Source of the DNA: Oscillatoriales cyanobacterium
GTDB lineage: Bacteria > Cyanobacteriota > Cyanobacteriia > Cyanobacteriales > Microcoleaceae
Reading direction: 5' to 3'
Assembly (NCBI GenBank): GCA_004292955.1
Contig: RDXX01000076.1
Coordinates: 1 to 57,372, forward strand
DNA: 57,372 bases
The position numbers and the translations under genes are program-made. The notes beneath the pieces are model-generated. The model saw only the letters and a program-made list of their open reading frames with translations. It had not been told where the DNA came from and searched no databases. Below, piece by piece: positions 25,817-34,770 of this stretch. Within the stretch, counting starts at the first letter, position 1; each line of letters begins with the position of its first letter.

Positions 25817-25932
25817 TGCATCTCAGTTTTGCATTTGTAGTAGTGCTGTCCCGCTCGCGTGCTTTACAAAGCACGCGAGCGGGGACGCTCGCACTGTAAA
25901 AAAAAATATTTTTGCGAAAATGAGATGCTCCC
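25815..25932. repeat. TGCTGTCCCGCTCGCG long palindrome, copy 1
   Basis: Outer arms GGTGCATCTCAGTTTTGCA / ATGAGATGCTCCC flank inner arms GTGCTGTCCCGCTCGCGTGC / GCACGCGAGCGGGGAC. Related copies are at 25965-26047, 32257-32370 and 44214-44289. Confidence 0.85.
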
Positions 25933-25964
25933 GTTGACAGTTGGCAGTTGACAGTTGTCAGTTG

Positions 25965-26047
25965 ATATTAGTGCTGTCCCCGATCGCCAATTATACAACG
26001 ATCGCGATCGCAAACAGCACTACAAATGCAAAACTGAGATGCTTCCT
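25965..26047. repeat. TGCTGTCCCCGATCGC palindrome, half-arm variant
   Basis: Keeps the GTGCTGTCCCC core and the right-hand arm CTACAAATGCAAAACTGAGATGC but lacks the left outer arm. Confidence 0.7.
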
Positions 26048-26110
26048 ATGAAGACTTGCATTTTTCACTACAAATCAATTTGATTGCGGGCGTGCGATCG
26101 CAGATAATAT

Positions 26111-26148
26111 AACTAATAACTAATAACTAATAACTAATAACTAATAAC
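26111..26148. repeat. AACTAAT heptamer array next to proB start
   Basis: Five AACTAAT units plus AAC end 2 bp before the proB ATG at 26151. Confidence 0.95.
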
Positions 26149-26150
26149 CG

Positions 26151-27260
26151 ATGACTCAAACTATTGTTGTTAAAATAGGAACTTCGACACTTACTCGATC
26201 GACTACCGGGAACTTAGCTCTCTCAACTATTGCTACATTAGTCGAGATTTTGGCCGGTTTGCAGCAACAAGGCCATCGAGTAGTGTTGGTTTCTTCCGGT
26301 GCGGTGGGAGTGGGCTGCGCGCGCTTGGGCTTGACGGAACGCCCACGAAATATCGCTCTGAAGCAGGCTGTGGCCGCCGTCGGACAAGGGCGGCTGATGC
26401 GCGTTTACGATGACTTGTTCACTACTCTACAACAGCCGATCGCCCAAGTATTGCTCACCAGGGGCGATTTAGTACAGCGCAACGGGTATGTTAACGCCTA
26501 CAATACGTTTCAGCAACTGCTCCGGTTGGGCGTAATTCCGATCGTCAATGAGAACGATACTGTAGCGGTAGACGAGCTCAAATTTGGCGATAACGACACG
26601 CTTTCGGCGCTAGTAGCGAGTTTGGTAGAAGCAGATTGGTTGTTTGTGCTCACCGATGTCGATCGGCTGTATTCAGCAGATCCGCGCAGCAATCCCGACG
26701 CACAGCCGATCGCCCTAGTAGAAAGTATGGCACAACTCACAGCATTGGACGTACAAACAGGAGATTCGCGCAGCGGTTGGGGAACCGGCGGAATGGTGAC
26801 AAAAATTGAAGCCGCCAGAATCGCCACAGCATCAGGAGTACGCACAGTCATCACCAACGGCTGCTTTCCTGGTAATATTGAGAAAATATTGAACGGCGAG
26901 GCGATCGGCACTCAATTCGAGCCGCAACCGCGCCCAGTAAACGCTAGAAAACACTGGATAGCCAACGTCTTAATTCCAGCCGGAAAACTCTATTTAGATC
27001 CGGGTGCTGTCAAGGCAATTTCCCACGGCGGAAAATCGCTGTTAGCTGCGGGAATTGCTCAAGTAGAAGGAGAATTTCAAGCTGATGATTCCGTGCAGTT
27101 GTGCGACGGAGAAGGCAAACAAATTGCGAGGGGACTTGTCAATTATAGCAGCTTAGAGTTGAGACAAATCAAAGGGTGCAAATCAGATAAAATTGCTGAG
27201 ATTTTAGGTTATGCAGGCGTAGAAACCGCAGTACACCGAGATAACTTAGTGATTGTTTAA
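26151..27260 (+). CDS. proB: Glutamate 5-kinase
   Basis: Phosphorylates glutamate in the first step of proline synthesis. The 369 residues comprise an amino acid kinase domain (VVKIGTSTLTR at the start, LVSSGAVGVG, PIVNENDTVAVDELKFGDND, LTDVDRLYS, GTGGMVTKIEAARIA) and a C-terminal PUA domain from about residue 275. Length and motifs match active enzymes. No Shine-Dalgarno sequence is seen; the AACTAAT array abuts the start. proA is not in the window. Confidence 0.96.
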   Translation: MTQTIVVKIGTSTLTRSTTGNLALSTIATLVEILAGLQQQGHRVVLVSSGAVGVGCARLGLTERPRNIALKQAVAAVGQGRLMRVYDDLFTTLQQPIAQVLLTRGDLVQRNGYVNAYNTFQQLLRLGVIPIVNENDTVAVDELKFGDNDTLSALVASLVEADWLFVLTDVDRLYSADPRSNPDAQPIALVESMAQLTALDVQTGDSRSGWGTGGMVTKIEAARIATASGVRTVITNGCFPGNIEKILNGEAIGTQFEPQPRPVNARKHWIANVLIPAGKLYLDPGAVKAISHGGKSLLAAGIAQVEGEFQADDSVQLCDGEGKQIARGLVNYSSLELRQIKGCKSDKIAEILGYAGVETAVHRDNLVIV

Positions 27261-27276
27261 TTATTAAAATAAGACG

Positions 27277-27478
27277 TACGAATGGAATTCGCATCTACAC
27301 AAACGATGTCCGCCTCCGCGGACTGAAGAAGGTAACATAATTTTAACTGCCGGCTCTTCAACCCGCGGAGGCGGGTTTTCTTTGTGTAGGCGCGAATTCC
27401 ATTCGCCCAGGCGCGAATTCCATTCGCGAGCGTCTTCTCTCGTGGGGTGAGTGCTTGTATAGACGCGGTTTCAACGGT
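27277..27478. repeat. GGCGGTTGAAACCGCG-type palindromic element, copy 3 of 3
   Basis: Shares the CTACACAAACGATGTCCGCCTCCGCGGACTGAAG core with copy 1, but the left arm has GAATGGAATTCGC. The right-hand part adds two GCGCGAATTCCATTCGC units and ends GACGCGGTTTCAAC. Confidence 0.85.
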
Positions 27479-27482
27479 CTTC

Positions 27483-28238
27483 TTAACAAACGTCTAAACA
27501 GTCAAGAGTGCGATCGAACGCAGAAATAGAGGATACTTGCAGCACAGTTTTGCAAGAATTTGTTGTACTGTGTCCAAATAGCTCGTGCATCGCTTCTGTA
27601 AATAGTTCAAATACATTTTGTGCTAATTCTAAAGCTGCTTGGCGTTCCGCATCAGAAAGTTCTATCTCTGCTAAAACTTGCAACATCTCCGGTGTATTTA
27701 AAATTTGATGATTTTCCAAACCAACATAACTTCCTCCCAAATAAATATATTCTTTTTTATTGATTTTCTCTAATTCCACGATCACTGCTAGCGCCGCCTC
27801 ACAAAAAACTGTGGCGGTTCCTTCCAAGGCTTCGGCTAACACCAGTTTCTGAATGGGAGAGGCTTTCCAAGCGTAGCGTTCCAGCACCGAACAGAGCGAT
27901 CGAGTTTTTTTAGTTTCTTCACCCCAAAGCAGCCTGAAGTCCCCGTAACTCATTAATTTGTTGAAACCCAATGTCTCTAGATGTTGCAGATACCCGTACC
28001 AGTAGTAGTTTTCTTTGTAAGTATATTTGTTAATCAGTTCCTGAACCTTGTTATTGCTGGAAGAGTCTCGGAGGACGTACTTGTTTAAATCACTCAAGCC
28101 CATAGCCAAAGGATCGAGTACAGGTGCAAAAATTAGTCGTTGATTCGGGTGAATGTGTTTATTAGCTAGAAATTCAAATAACGGCAATTTTGCAAACTCA
28201 TCTTTTTTTTGTGCAATGAATGCCATAATCTCTTTCAT
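27483..28238 (-). CDS. Unknown protein, possibly haem-oxygenase-like diiron fold
   Basis: 251 residues, predicted all-helical and cytoplasmic. Segments such as NYYWYGYLQHLETLGFNK, VLAEALEGTATVFCEAALAVI and YVGLENHQIL place His and Glu residues on successive helices, similar to the haem-oxygenase-like iron-containing oxidase families. I cannot confirm the full ligand set by eye. A second notable feature is a group of Cys residues at the C terminus (LDCLDVC). No neighbouring gene suggests a pathway. Family call is tentative. Confidence 0.5.
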   Translation of the reverse strand: MKEIMAFIAQKKDEFAKLPLFEFLANKHIHPNQRLIFAPVLDPLAMGLSDLNKYVLRDSSSNNKVQELINKYTYKENYYWYGYLQHLETLGFNKLMSYGDFRLLWGEETKKTRSLCSVLERYAWKASPIQKLVLAEALEGTATVFCEAALAVIVELEKINKKEYIYLGGSYVGLENHQILNTPEMLQVLAEIELSDAERQAALELAQNVFELFTEAMHELFGHSTTNSCKTVLQVSSISAFDRTLDCLDVC

Positions 28239-28882
28239 AGCTTTTTCCTCGGAGTGGCTGTTCTCAAGATAATCTCGATCCCTGCATTAATTATCTATGT
28301 TTGTGAGTCTAAGTAATTGTGTTTCTTGTCATACATATGTGTATTTTAGATCGTATACTTAGCGTGTTTGCCGTCACAAAATAATGTGATTTGCATCATA
28401 TTATGGAAAATTACCAGAAAGAATTAGTTGAAAGCCTCTCCCTGCTCGGGAGAAATTAAAATCAGACTATTCATTACTCCAATCCTCGGACTTCTAGGTA
28501 GAGGTGGCTCTCAAACTGTCAACTGTCAACTGTCAACTGTCAACTGTTGAAAAGATGTCATTGTGAACGTAAGGCATTGAAGTGAAGCAATCGCAGGGGT
28601 CTGAGACTATTTTTCTCTGCTATTGCAACCGTAGCGCAGATAAGTATTTAGACTGACACGATCTAAGTCAGGACTTAAGCAGAACCGATGAAAAATAGAT
28701 CCTGCAATTAAACACACAGATTTTGCGATCGCAAGGGGTAGCTGGCCATGACAGAAATACCTAATTAATGCGTGAGTCCTGTAAGTCTACAAATAACAAT
28801 TTGCTCTTCCCAGAATTGCCTTTAGGTGCATTGTGAGCTACTCTGTCTTTTGGATCGGTTAAGAAAACAATAGGAGTTAATC
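28239..28882. other. Long intergenic region with a composite repeat
   Basis: 644 bp between divergent genes. The proximal part is AT-rich and probably holds the promoters. It contains composite element copy A (28412-28547). Around 28560-28600 there is a GTGAAGCAATCGCAG motif. No coding frame of note. Confidence 0.6.
28412..28547 (+). repeat. Composite dispersed element, copy A
   Basis: Core ACCAGAAAGAATTAGTTG...AGAAATTAAAATCAGACTATTC...CTCCAATCCTC, followed after about 25 bp by five CAACTGT heptamers. Same order as copies B, C and D. Confidence 0.85.
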
Positions 28883-29332
28883 TTGGAACGGACTTTTTTA
28901 GCGATTAAGCCCGACGGCGTACAGCGCGGACTCGTCGGCGAAATTATCGGTCGTTTTGAAGCCAAAGGCTTTACGCTAGTTGGGATGAAGCTAATCACGG
29001 CGAGTCGCGAACTAGCCGAACAGCATTACGCCGTACACAAAGAAAGACCGTTTTTTGCGGGACTGGTAGACTTCATCACTTCCGGGCCGATGGTGGCGAT
29101 GGTGTGGGAAGGGGGCGGCGTTGTGGCGTCGGCGAGAAAAATGATTGGCGCGACAAATCCTCTGAATTCTGAACCGGGAACAATTCGCGGCGATTTGGCT
29201 GTGAATGTTGGCCGCAATATTATTCACGGTTCTGATGCTGTCGAGACTGCAAATCAGGAAATTAGTCTCTGGTTTAAACCTGAAGAATTAAGTGCTTGGA
29301 CTCCTTGTTTGAGTCCTTGGACTGTGGAGTAG
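28883..29332 (+). CDS. ndk: Nucleoside diphosphate kinase
   Basis: A 149-residue enzyme that balances NTP and dNTP pools by a phospho-histidine mechanism. Seen: ERTFLAIKPDGVQRGLVGEI at the N terminus, the ALVWEG-like MVWEGGGVV segment, the nucleotide-binding NPLNSEPGTIRGD, and the catalytic His in NIIHGSDAVETA. It begins with TTG, supported by AGGAG at about 28870 and by alignment of the first residues with the family. Complete. A clear intrinsic terminator follows at 29342. Confidence 0.97.
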   Translation: MERTFLAIKPDGVQRGLVGEIIGRFEAKGFTLVGMKLITASRELAEQHYAVHKERPFFAGLVDFITSGPMVAMVWEGGGVVASARKMIGATNPLNSEPGTIRGDLAVNVGRNIIHGSDAVETANQEISLWFKPEELSAWTPCLSPWTVE

Positions 29333-29341
29333 TTTTGATGT

Positions 29342-29378
29342 TCTCCCGATTGTTAATCGGGAGATATTCTTATTTTTC
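29342..29378 (+). terminator. Intrinsic terminator after ndk
   Basis: TCTCCCGATTG / TTAATCGGGAGA forms a compact hairpin followed by TATTCTTATTTTT, 9 bp after the ndk stop. Confidence 0.8.
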
Positions 29379-29425
29379 ATAATAATCAAGTCGCATTTAT
29401 ATATTTTTTTTGACCACCCAAATCC

Positions 29426-29550
29426 CAGAAACCGGGTTGATTCCCTTATCTCTCGTAATCCACCGAAAATTGTCGGAGAAACCCGGTTTCTCGCCACGCA
29501 GCGAGAGAATTAAGGAGAAACCCGGTTTCTCGCCACGCAGCGAGAGAATT
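29426..29550. repeat. AGAAACCCGGTTTCT palindromes, clustered copies
   Basis: One single arm (CAGAAACCGGGTTG) is followed by two tandem copies of GGAGAAACCCGGTTTCTCGC plus CACGCAGCGAGAGAATTAA, with a period of about 47 bp. Confidence 0.85.
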
Positions 29551-29721
29551 AAACGCACCCAATCTCAGAAAACTGTGTAAAAATGGTAGAAAAGGGTGCG
29601 TGAAAATTCATAGTCCCTGGTATGTATCAGGATTTTTCGCGGTCACACACACTACAACTATAACTCTTTAAAAAATTGAGGACTAAAGTTTTTACTACAA
29701 ACCTCAAGACAATTCATCAAA

Positions 29722-29752
29722 CAAAAAACCGGGTTTTTTACCAAAACCCGGC
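29722..29752 (-). terminator. Intrinsic terminator of the radical SAM gene
   Basis: Read on the minus strand: CCGGGTTTTGGTAAAAAACCCGG then TTTTTTG, about 40 bp beyond the radical SAM stop. The stem is the same CCGGGTTT palindrome core seen elsewhere as a repeat. Confidence 0.75.
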
Positions 29753-29789
29753 TACCATGAACACCAGCAATTTTAACACTGCTCAAACC

Positions 29790-30863
29790 TCAATTCTTTA
29801 ATAACTTCATGCCCATTTTCACCTTGTCCAAAATCGTCTTTTGCGACACACAAGTAATCAGACACAACTTGCCACAATTCAAGGTATCACGGCGGACTTC
29901 CTGAGCTTTTTCGCCGTACCAAATCTCGCGGGCACTGGTCTCTTTCACATTGCCAATCACCGGATATTCATCGCACAATTTTACATCGCCGCGCGTATCA
30001 ATCCAGTAATTGCGGAGTCCAACACGACAAGGCCGAGTCGAATCAGGAGCTTTTTGTTCCTGGAAGTGAGGAACCATCAAACGCAATACTTCATCGCTGT
30101 TCATAATTGGTGCGCCGTTTTTCTTCATATCTATTAAGCGCTCAATTACCTGTGAAAATTCTTCCCTGTCTTCTTCTTCTACCCACAATTCCGAATAGGT
30201 TTCTGGTGTCCAGCGGTTGACTGGTTGGAAGTTCACCGTCGTGGCTCCAATTCCTTTCGCCCAGGTTACAATTTCCTCTAGGTGGCGGAAGTTGAGCCGA
30301 TTGATAGTTGGTTTGACGTTGATTGGAAACAGGACGTTTTGTTTTTCTTGTTCTTCGCGCAGATAAACGATTCCTTTGGAAAGTCTGTCAAACAATCCGG
30401 GTTGACCGCGCAAATAATCGTGCAATTCTGCGTTCGGCCCGTCAACGGACATATTCACATTAAAAGGACGCGCCGCTACAGTTTTCGCTGCATTTTCCCG
30501 AGTCATACAATAGCCGTTTGTGGTGACACCGGCGTGGATGCCATTTTTGTTGGCAAATGTCAGCAAGTCTAGAAAACCTTTCTTAATATAAGGTTCGCCA
30601 CCGCTAAAGTTGATGGAAAATTCGCCGATAAATTCTTTGACACTCAACAGGGCATTTTGCCAATCTTCGATCGTCATTTCGTCTTTATATTCTTTGAGGC
30701 GCCAATACTCGCATTGACGGCATTTCACGTTGCAGTGCTCGTTGACAATCCCGTAAAAAGTAACTGGGGTTGTCATGTCTAGCCCTGTATTGATCCGCAG
30801 CGATTCGGCTACTGCACTCTTGGTGTGTTTGACGCCCAGTCTGGATAAAGTTAAAGCATCCAT
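29790..30863 (-). CDS. Radical SAM enzyme with C-terminal cysteine cluster
   Basis: 357 residues. The radical SAM [4Fe-4S] motif is C44-x3-C48-x2-C51 (EHCNVKCRQCEYW), followed by the SAM-binding FSGGEPYIK, the VTTNGY segment and VNMSVDG. The C-terminal third contains Cys in RPCRVGLRNYW, VKLCDEYP and CGKLCLITC, resembling the SPASM/twitch auxiliary cluster of MoaA, NirJ or peptide-modifying enzymes. No precursor peptide or cofactor cluster lies next to it, so the substrate is unknown. Monocistronic, with its own terminator. A long upstream region (30864-31324) separates it from the divergent permease gene. Confidence 0.88.
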   Translation of the reverse strand: MDALTLSRLGVKHTKSAVAESLRINTGLDMTTPVTFYGIVNEHCNVKCRQCEYWRLKEYKDEMTIEDWQNALLSVKEFIGEFSINFSGGEPYIKKGFLDLLTFANKNGIHAGVTTNGYCMTRENAAKTVAARPFNVNMSVDGPNAELHDYLRGQPGLFDRLSKGIVYLREEQEKQNVLFPINVKPTINRLNFRHLEEIVTWAKGIGATTVNFQPVNRWTPETYSELWVEEEDREEFSQVIERLIDMKKNGAPIMNSDEVLRLMVPHFQEQKAPDSTRPCRVGLRNYWIDTRGDVKLCDEYPVIGNVKETSAREIWYGEKAQEVRRDTLNCGKLCLITCVSQKTILDKVKMGMKLLKN

Positions 30864-31324
30864 GTTTTTGTTCCCTTACGTGTTGTTACTTAAGTCAATG
30901 TTATGAAATCGAGCTTGGTAAGTAGGGTTACGTATTTCTCCTTATTCCTCGTTACCTATTCCTCGTGAGTACGTATGCACCATCCTAATCGTCTCTTTGG
31001 GATATAGGTAGATGATTTTTAAAATTTTATAATATGAAGTATTGTAACATATTAGTATTTCAAATGTATCAAGCGATTATTTGTGTTTAAAGATGAATCC
31101 TGCTTAATAAGTGGCAGAAAGTATCAGCCTGAAATTGACTTAAATCAATAAATTGTAAATCTTACTGAAAATTTGTTAAAAAACTTAATAATTTGGCTCA
31201 GTAAAATTACTTAAGTATGCAGTACCAATAACTTAAAGTTATAATGAAATAAGGTGTCCGTACAGCATTTAGCTTCACACAACCTTTAAAATATGAAGGA
31301 ATTTAAGTATTTCAACGGAAAAAA
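30864..31324. other. Divergent promoter region without genes
   Basis: 461 bp, markedly AT-rich, free of the palindromic repeats found in most other gaps. A TATAAT at 31240-31245 lies 80 bp before the ABC-2 permease start and is a possible -10 box; no good -35 was found. Confidence 0.45.
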
Positions 31325-32119
31325 ATGGCGATAAACATGGGACGATATTTGCACGTACTGAAATTGTTCTGGGGTGCAGCGATCGCAGCGGAGCTCGAAT
31401 ACCGGATCAACTTTGTCCTCGCAACCCTCAGCAGCCTCGGAAACCTTGCTGGTAGTTGGTTTGGCCTGTCGCTGTTTTACCGTACTGGCTACAGCTTTTC
31501 TGGCTATTCGTGGGAAGAAGCTTTAGTTGTACTCGGCATTTTTACGGTTTTGCAGGGGTTTTCGTCAACTTTTCTGGCGCCCAACCTCAGCCGTATTGTC
31601 GATCGAGTCCAGCAAGGTACTCTCGATTTTGTCCTCCTCAAACCCATCAGTTCCCAATTCTGGCTATCTGCAAACACTGTTTCCCCTTGGGGAATCCCGG
31701 ATTTAATCTTCGGCACCGTATTGCTGCTGTATGCTGCTAATAAATTGGGAGTAGGAATAGGCAACTATTTTTTAACAGCAATACCGTTGTTATTTGGCAC
31801 TATTACTCTTTACAGTATTTGGTTTATGCTGGGTGCAACCAGCATTTGGTTTGTCAAGATTTATAACGTTACCGAAGTCCTGAGAGGATTGTTAGAAGCG
31901 GGTAGATTTCCGATGGCAGCTTATCCCGCAGCTTATCGATTTTTCTTCACTTTTGTAGTGCCCGTTGCCTTCTTGACTACTGTGCCGGCAGAAGCCATGC
32001 TGGGCAGAGGTGACATGGTTTGGATCGCAGGGGCGGGAATTTTGGCGATCGGGCTTTTATTTTTCTCCCGGTACTTCTGGCAATTTGCACTCCGCTTTTA
32101 CACCAGCGCTTCGAGTTGA
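31325..32119 (+). CDS. ABC-2 type transporter permease
   Basis: 264 residues with six predicted membrane helices and the N-terminal pattern YLHVLKLFWGAAIAAELEYRINF of the DUF990/ABC-2 permease family. Such proteins form the membrane half of an export ABC transporter; the ATPase and second permease are not in the window. The start is an ATG at 31325, with a second in-frame ATG four codons on (MGRYLHV), the more usual N terminus. A CAGTTGA heptamer array and composite element copy C follow immediately. Confidence 0.85.
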   Translation: MAINMGRYLHVLKLFWGAAIAAELEYRINFVLATLSSLGNLAGSWFGLSLFYRTGYSFSGYSWEEALVVLGIFTVLQGFSSTFLAPNLSRIVDRVQQGTLDFVLLKPISSQFWLSANTVSPWGIPDLIFGTVLLLYAANKLGVGIGNYFLTAIPLLFGTITLYSIWFMLGATSIWFVKIYNVTEVLRGLLEAGRFPMAAYPAAYRFFFTFVVPVAFLTTVPAEAMLGRGDMVWIAGAGILAIGLLFFSRYFWQFALRFYTSASS

Positions 32120-32123
32120 TTCA

Positions 32124-32243
32124 TTCAGTTGACAGTTGACAGTTGACAGCGCTTAAGCTGGAAGGAAGAGGATTGGAGTAATGAATCGTCTTTTTTTGAT
32201 TTCTCCCGATCGGGGTTCCCGTTTTAAACCAATTATTTGTGGT
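32124..32243 (-). repeat. Composite dispersed element, copy C
   Basis: Read on the minus strand: ATAATTGGTTTAAAACGGG..., AGAAATCAAAAAAAGACG, ATTCATTACTCCAATCCTC, then CAACTGT heptamers, which here reach to within 5-7 bp of the permease stop. Confidence 0.85.
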
Positions 32244-32256
32244 GAAAAACGAGAGA

Positions 32257-32370
32257 GGGATCATCTCAGTTTTGCATTTACAGTGCTGTCCCCGCTCGCG
32301 TGTTGTACAATACGCGAGCGGGGACAGCACTACAATAAAAAAATGCTTTTTACAAAACTGAGATGATCCC
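32257..32370. repeat. TGCTGTCCCCGCTCGCG long palindrome, best copy
   Basis: Outer arms GGGATCATCTCAGTTTTG / CAAAACTGAGATGATCCC, inner arms AGTGCTGTCCCCGCTCGCGT / GCGAGCGGGGACAGCACTA. Almost perfectly palindromic over 114 bp. Confidence 0.9.
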
Positions 32371-32548
32371 AACGAGAGAAGGTTTGACCAGTCGGGAATA
32401 GTACATGAAAATATACAGTTTGAATGCAGTACAGCGGACGGATAAATATTTTTTCCCCTATCTAGTTATATTCTCAAAAAAACAGTAAAATTTCTACATA
32501 TCCTTGAAATCTAAACTCTCAATCAACTACGCAAACGAGGGCCAACGA

Positions 32549-33412
32549 ATGAAAAGAAAAAAACTGGGCAACAGTAATTTTAATATCAGTGCGATCGGTC
32601 TGGGTGGTATGCCTATGTCGTTAAGCGGCCGGCCGCCAGAAGCGGAATCAATTGCGGTAATTCACCGCGCCCTCGATTTGGGCGTTACTCTGATTGACAC
32701 CGCAGATTCTTATTGCCAAGATGAATCTGACAAACACCACAACGAGCATTTGATTGCCAAAGCTTTGCAAGAGTATACGGGAGATATTCGGGCTGTTACT
32801 GTGGCAACGAAAGGTGGTTTAATGCGCCCTCAAGGTGCCTGGACGCGCAACGGTAATCCCCACCATTTACGTCAAGCAATTCACGAAAGTTTTGAAGCTT
32901 TGGGAGGCCAAAAGCCGATCGACCTTTGGCAATATCACTCGCCCGATCCAGCCTATACAATCGAAGCAGCCCTAGCACCCGCAAAAGAAGCAGTAGAAGC
33001 AGGAATGGTTCGATTTATCGGAGTTTCCAACTTTTCTGTAGAGCAGATCAAACGCGCCCGCGATACAGTAGAAATTGTCTCGGTGCAGAATCAGTACAAT
33101 CCGTGGCACAGACAGCCGGAATCCGACGGTGTACTGGAATATTGCGAAGCCGAAAAACTGACATTTTTCCCCTGGAGTCCTTTGGGGGGAAGCCGTCGGG
33201 CCACTAGCTTGCAAGATATGCCTGCGATCGCCAAATTAGCTGCCGAAAAAAACGTTTCAGTTTACTGTATAGTATTAGCTTGGTTGATGGCAAAATCGCC
33301 CTGTGTCGTTCCGATTCCCGGGGCTACAAAATTATCGAGCATTGAGGACTCCGTAAAGGCGATCGAAGTTAAATTGACTGATGAAGAATTGCAACAAATT
33401 GCAGCAAGTTAG
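32549..33412 (+). CDS. Aldo/keto reductase
   Basis: About 287 residues, NADPH-dependent (beta/alpha)8 oxidoreductase. The catalytic tetrad is recognisable: Asp in LIDTADSY with Tyr shortly after, Lys in VATKGG, His in WQYHSPD. GVSNFS is the conserved barrel segment, and the C terminus VPIPGATKLSSIEDSV carries the nucleotide-binding loop. I placed the start at ATG 32549 (MKRKKLGNSNF); a longer in-frame start at 32504 adds residues atypical of the family. The substrate cannot be read from the sequence. Confidence 0.92.
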   Translation: MKRKKLGNSNFNISAIGLGGMPMSLSGRPPEAESIAVIHRALDLGVTLIDTADSYCQDESDKHHNEHLIAKALQEYTGDIRAVTVATKGGLMRPQGAWTRNGNPHHLRQAIHESFEALGGQKPIDLWQYHSPDPAYTIEAALAPAKEAVEAGMVRFIGVSNFSVEQIKRARDTVEIVSVQNQYNPWHRQPESDGVLEYCEAEKLTFFPWSPLGGSRRATSLQDMPAIAKLAAEKNVSVYCIVLAWLMAKSPCVVPIPGATKLSSIEDSVKAIEVKLTDEELQQIAAS

Positions 33413-33582
33413 AAACTTCACTGATAAGCTGTTACGCATTTAAGTTGCATATTTGGGGTGATGCTCTGAGTATCGCCCCACAAGATTTTGATAATTTCTT
33501 GATATATAATTTGAATGCAGAGTAGCTTATAATACGACAGATTTAATTAGTAAAATTACCCCTTTGTGAGGAATTGAGTTTT

Positions 33583-34263
33583 ATGGAAGCTAATCAAGTG
33601 AATGCCGATCGAGACGTAGCAATTGAACATCAAAACGTACCTGTCGCCCATGAAGGACTGCACAATTTTTTATACAGTTCCGACTCAGAACATAGCGCAT
33701 CGACTGCTATTTCTGAATTAGAAAATGACGGTACGCAAGTAATGTCGATCGATACTTGGCGGATGATAGCAAGTAATGCGAAAGTTGCCGGTGTTTACGC
33801 TGTCACGGACTCTTCTCGCAACACTCAATATGTAGGTTATTCGCGAAACATTCTGCTTTCAATCAACGGTCACATTGCCCAAAACGGCGCGGAAAATTGT
33901 GCTTTTGTGCGGGTGCAAACTTTTAAATTCCCAAAACGGGAAGAAATGGAAAGTTTGCGGGATGCTTGGATCGCAGAAATCGGCAGTATTCCGCCTGGAA
34001 ACGGCGCCCAGAGCGAGATGTGGGCGAGTACGGTGGGTCAAGCAGCGCGATCGGCAATGTCGGCGGCTGAGCAACAAGCTTATGAGGAAAAGAAGCTAAA
34101 ATTGCGTAAAGCAATGGCAGATTCTACTCTTAGCAAAGAGTTGGAAACAGCGGCTAAAAGTGATGGGGAAGGACACAAGCATCTGGGATCTGTTGTTAAT
34201 AATGATGATGATTGGAGTGCGGTGATTCAATCGCAAACTCAGGAAACAAAGTCTGAAAAATAA
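33583..34263 (+). CDS. GIY-YIG domain protein
   Basis: About 226 residues. The central segment VAGVYAVTDSSRNTQYVGYSRNILLSINGH has GVYAV and QYVGYS, matching the GIY and YIG motifs, with the Arg of the following helix. The C-terminal part is helical and hydrophilic (SAMSAAEQQAYEEKKLKLRKAM). Close relatives occur in cyanobacteria and plastids as conserved hypotheticals. The ATG at 33583 has GTGAGGAA at the right distance; the TTG nine bases earlier is too close to it. Nuclease function is inferred from the motif. Confidence 0.75.
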   Translation: MEANQVNADRDVAIEHQNVPVAHEGLHNFLYSSDSEHSASTAISELENDGTQVMSIDTWRMIASNAKVAGVYAVTDSSRNTQYVGYSRNILLSINGHIAQNGAENCAFVRVQTFKFPKREEMESLRDAWIAEIGSIPPGNGAQSEMWASTVGQAARSAMSAAEQQAYEEKKLKLRKAMADSTLSKELETAAKSDGEGHKHLGSVVNNDDDWSAVIQSQTQETKSEK

Positions 34264-34770
34264 TATGCGGTGCTAGATAAAGTTTCGTTTGTTGTCAAGC
34301 GAACTGGAAGAACATCAAATGTTTGTAGGTGGCGAGAAACCGGGTTTCTTCGACAAATTTGGGGTAAGTACGAGAAGTATAGGAAGAAACCCGGTTTCTG
34401 AGATTATTGTCATCCAATTTTTTGGTTGGGTGGGGGCGGGTTTATTAATATTTGGGATGGTAATTATAGATGGTTGATCAACCCGCTCCTACGGAATTTG
34501 GTAATACAACTTTGGTTGGGTGGGGGCGGGTTTATTAATATTTGGGATGGTAATTATAGATGGTTGGTTAACCCGCCCCTACGGAATTTGGTAATACAAG
34601 AATACATCGAAAATAGCAAGATTGGTAGGGGCGGGTTCGCCGAAATTCATCTCATCAAATCGCGGAATTAAAAAACCCGCCCCCACCCATCCCAGATACC
34701 GAATCAACCTTTTATGCAATCAGAATTTACTGGTTTGGTTAGGCGGGTTTTTGTAGATTTTCTGTGGGAA
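34264..34770. other. Repeat-filled gap after the GIY-YIG gene
   Basis: 507 bp made almost entirely of repeats: an AGAAACCGGGTTTCT pair (34327-34400), a 90-bp tandem duplication (34421-34600) and further GGGGCGGGTT units. Frames of 60-80 codons in it are repeat read-through. Confidence 0.8.
34421..34600. repeat. Tandem duplication, period 90 bp
   Basis: Two copies start TTTGGTTGGGTGGGGGCGGG at 34421 and 34511 and differ at a few bases. Confidence 0.9.

Noticed and set aside
34289..34671. Two 60-80 codon frames after the GIY-YIG gene
   Set aside because: They encode repeated GGFINIWDGNYRW peptides that come from the 90-bp duplication.
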